A DNA stretch of 5,160 nucleotides, from positions 1,040 through 6,199 of the forward strand of contig DMPJ01000024.1 in assembly GCA_003456035.1 (NCBI GenBank), given 5' to 3'. The translations under genes and the position numbers were made by a program. The notes below the pieces were generated by a model. It ran no database searches, had not been told where the DNA came from, and saw only the letters and a list, made by a program, of their open reading frames with translations. This document shows, piece after piece, positions 4,651 to 5,160 of the stretch. This stretch comes from Planktothrix sp. UBA8402 (lineage in GTDB: Bacteria > Cyanobacteriota > Cyanobacteriia > Cyanobacteriales > Microcoleaceae). Each line of letters starts with the position of its first letter. Position 1 is the stretch's first letter.

Positions 4651-5160
4651 TCATCTCCTTTCAATGGGGAAGATTAAACCAATACTTTGTAAATCAATAT
4701 TATCCCCCGATTGATAATTAAAAATCTCCCAATTACTGCGATCATTTTTGCGGTATAAATCGATCGCTATTTTCTCGGCATCAACTAAAACATAATCTTG
4801 CAAACTAGGATTGCGACGATACATCCTAAATTTATCCCCTCGGTCATAATTGGCTGTACTTGCAGATAAAACCTCAATAATTAGACAAGGATATTGAATC
4901 GCTTGAATTGCAGTGCGATCGCGCTCATCACAAGTAACGCTCACATCAGGATAAACATAATCTTTAGTTTCAAAAATATTTACACGACAATCGGAATTAC
5001 CTACCTGACAACCACCGCCCCGTAAATGACCTTTAAGGATGAAAATAATATTACTAGCAATTCGCCCATGATTTTGAGTCTCTCCACTCATGGCATAAAC
5101 TCTACCATTAAGATACTCATGGCGCAGCAGTTGTTGTTCTTCCCAAATAAAATATTCTTC
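4651..5160 (-). CDS. Uma2/DUF820 family nuclease-like protein (5' end outside window)
   Basis: The frame stays open from the stop at 4651-4653 to the window edge, giving 169 visible codons. The ATG at 5091 is internal: the 23 codons before it read EEYFIWEEQQLLRHEYLNGR and VYA, the standard N-terminal portion of Uma2 proteins. The family has a PD-(D/E)xK-like restriction endonuclease fold. The expected residues are visible: Asp in YPDVSV, Glu in CLIIEVLS, and Lys in YDRGDKFRMYRR. The rest (DYVLVDAEKIAIDLYRKND) is the usual C-terminal sheet. Uma2 genes are greatly expanded in cyanobacteria, and their biological role is not established. Only a few N-terminal residues should be missing. It is followed after three bases by the antitoxin gene, so it may be co-expressed with that pair. 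A HIP1 octamer lies inside the gene at 4915-4922. Confidence 0.88.
   Translation of the reverse strand, partial: EEYFIWEEQQLLRHEYLNGRVYAMSGETQNHGRIASNIIFILKGHLRGGGCQVGNSDCRVNIFETKDYVYPDVSVTCDERDRTAIQAIQYPCLIIEVLSASTANYDRGDKFRMYRRNPSLQDYVLVDAEKIAIDLYRKNDRSNWEIFNYQSGDNIDLQSIGLIFPIERR
4655..4659 (-). promoter_or_regulatory. Ribosome binding site of the antitoxin inside the end of the Uma2 gene
   Basis: AGGAG on the minus strand, seven bases before the antitoxin ATG at 4647. It lies within the last codons of the Uma2-family gene, so the three genes are probably one transcript with coupled translation. Confidence 0.75.
4915..4922. repeat. HIP1 octameric palindrome within the Uma2 gene
   Basis: A second perfect GCGATCGC in the window, here within coding sequence, as is common for this element in cyanobacteria. 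Confidence 0.85.

Noticed and set aside
4651..5091. Uma2 gene starting at the ATG at 5091
   Set aside because: The frame continues to the window edge with the conserved WEEQQ...RHEYLNGRVYAM segment, so this Met is internal and the gene is cut by the window.

Overview
The window looks like a stretch of cyanobacterial chromosome. The evidence is the AT-rich base composition, two perfect HIP1 octamers (GCGATCGC at 3509-3516 and 4915-4922), a cluster of the TAGCCCCCCTTAG(T/C)AAGGGGGG palindromic repeats common between cyanobacterial genes, a Uma2/DUF820 gene, a HicB-type plus RelE/ParE-type gene pair, and above all cyanobactin (patellamide-type RiPP) genes. The species cannot be fixed; a bloom-forming or mat-forming filamentous genus is a guess.

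Layout. 1-372 (+): C-terminal end of a secreted or envelope-type protein with a SPOR-like tail, cut by the window edge. 388-620 (+): a small gene broken by two single-base frameshifts. 621-937: no gene. 938-1321 (+): a coiled-coil protein, probably the small PatC-type accessory protein of cyanobactin clusters. 1395-3467 (-): a 690-residue subtilisin-fold protein, best read as a PatG-type cyanobactin macrocyclase without the N-terminal oxidase. 3653-3808 (+): a 51-codon gene, divergent from the macrocyclase, that encodes a cyanobactin precursor peptide (leader MIKKNIRPQQAAPIQR, predicted core TECDIFTRQCTP, tail FAGDNAE). 3822-4004: palindromic repeat cluster. 3983-4093 (-): in-frame relic downstream of the toxin gene. 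4094-5160 (-): an operon-like run of Uma2 nuclease-like gene (5' end off the window), HicB-like antitoxin and RelE/ParE-like toxin.

How the parts fit. The core of the window is a compact cyanobactin locus of precursor, macrocyclase and putative PatC-like protein. Genes on both sides are unrelated, and no PatA protease, PatB, PatD heterocyclase or PatF gene lies between them. The precursor lacks the LAELSEEAL-type heterocyclase recognition motif, which agrees with the absence of PatD and of the oxidase domain. The predicted product is a 12-residue head-to-tail macrocycle with two cysteines and one arginine. Leader removal would need a PatA-type protease encoded elsewhere, or the locus is a remnant, or the single protease makes both cuts. 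The window alone does not decide between these. The gene order (C forward, G reverse, E forward) differs from the co-directional A-to-G order of the classical clusters.
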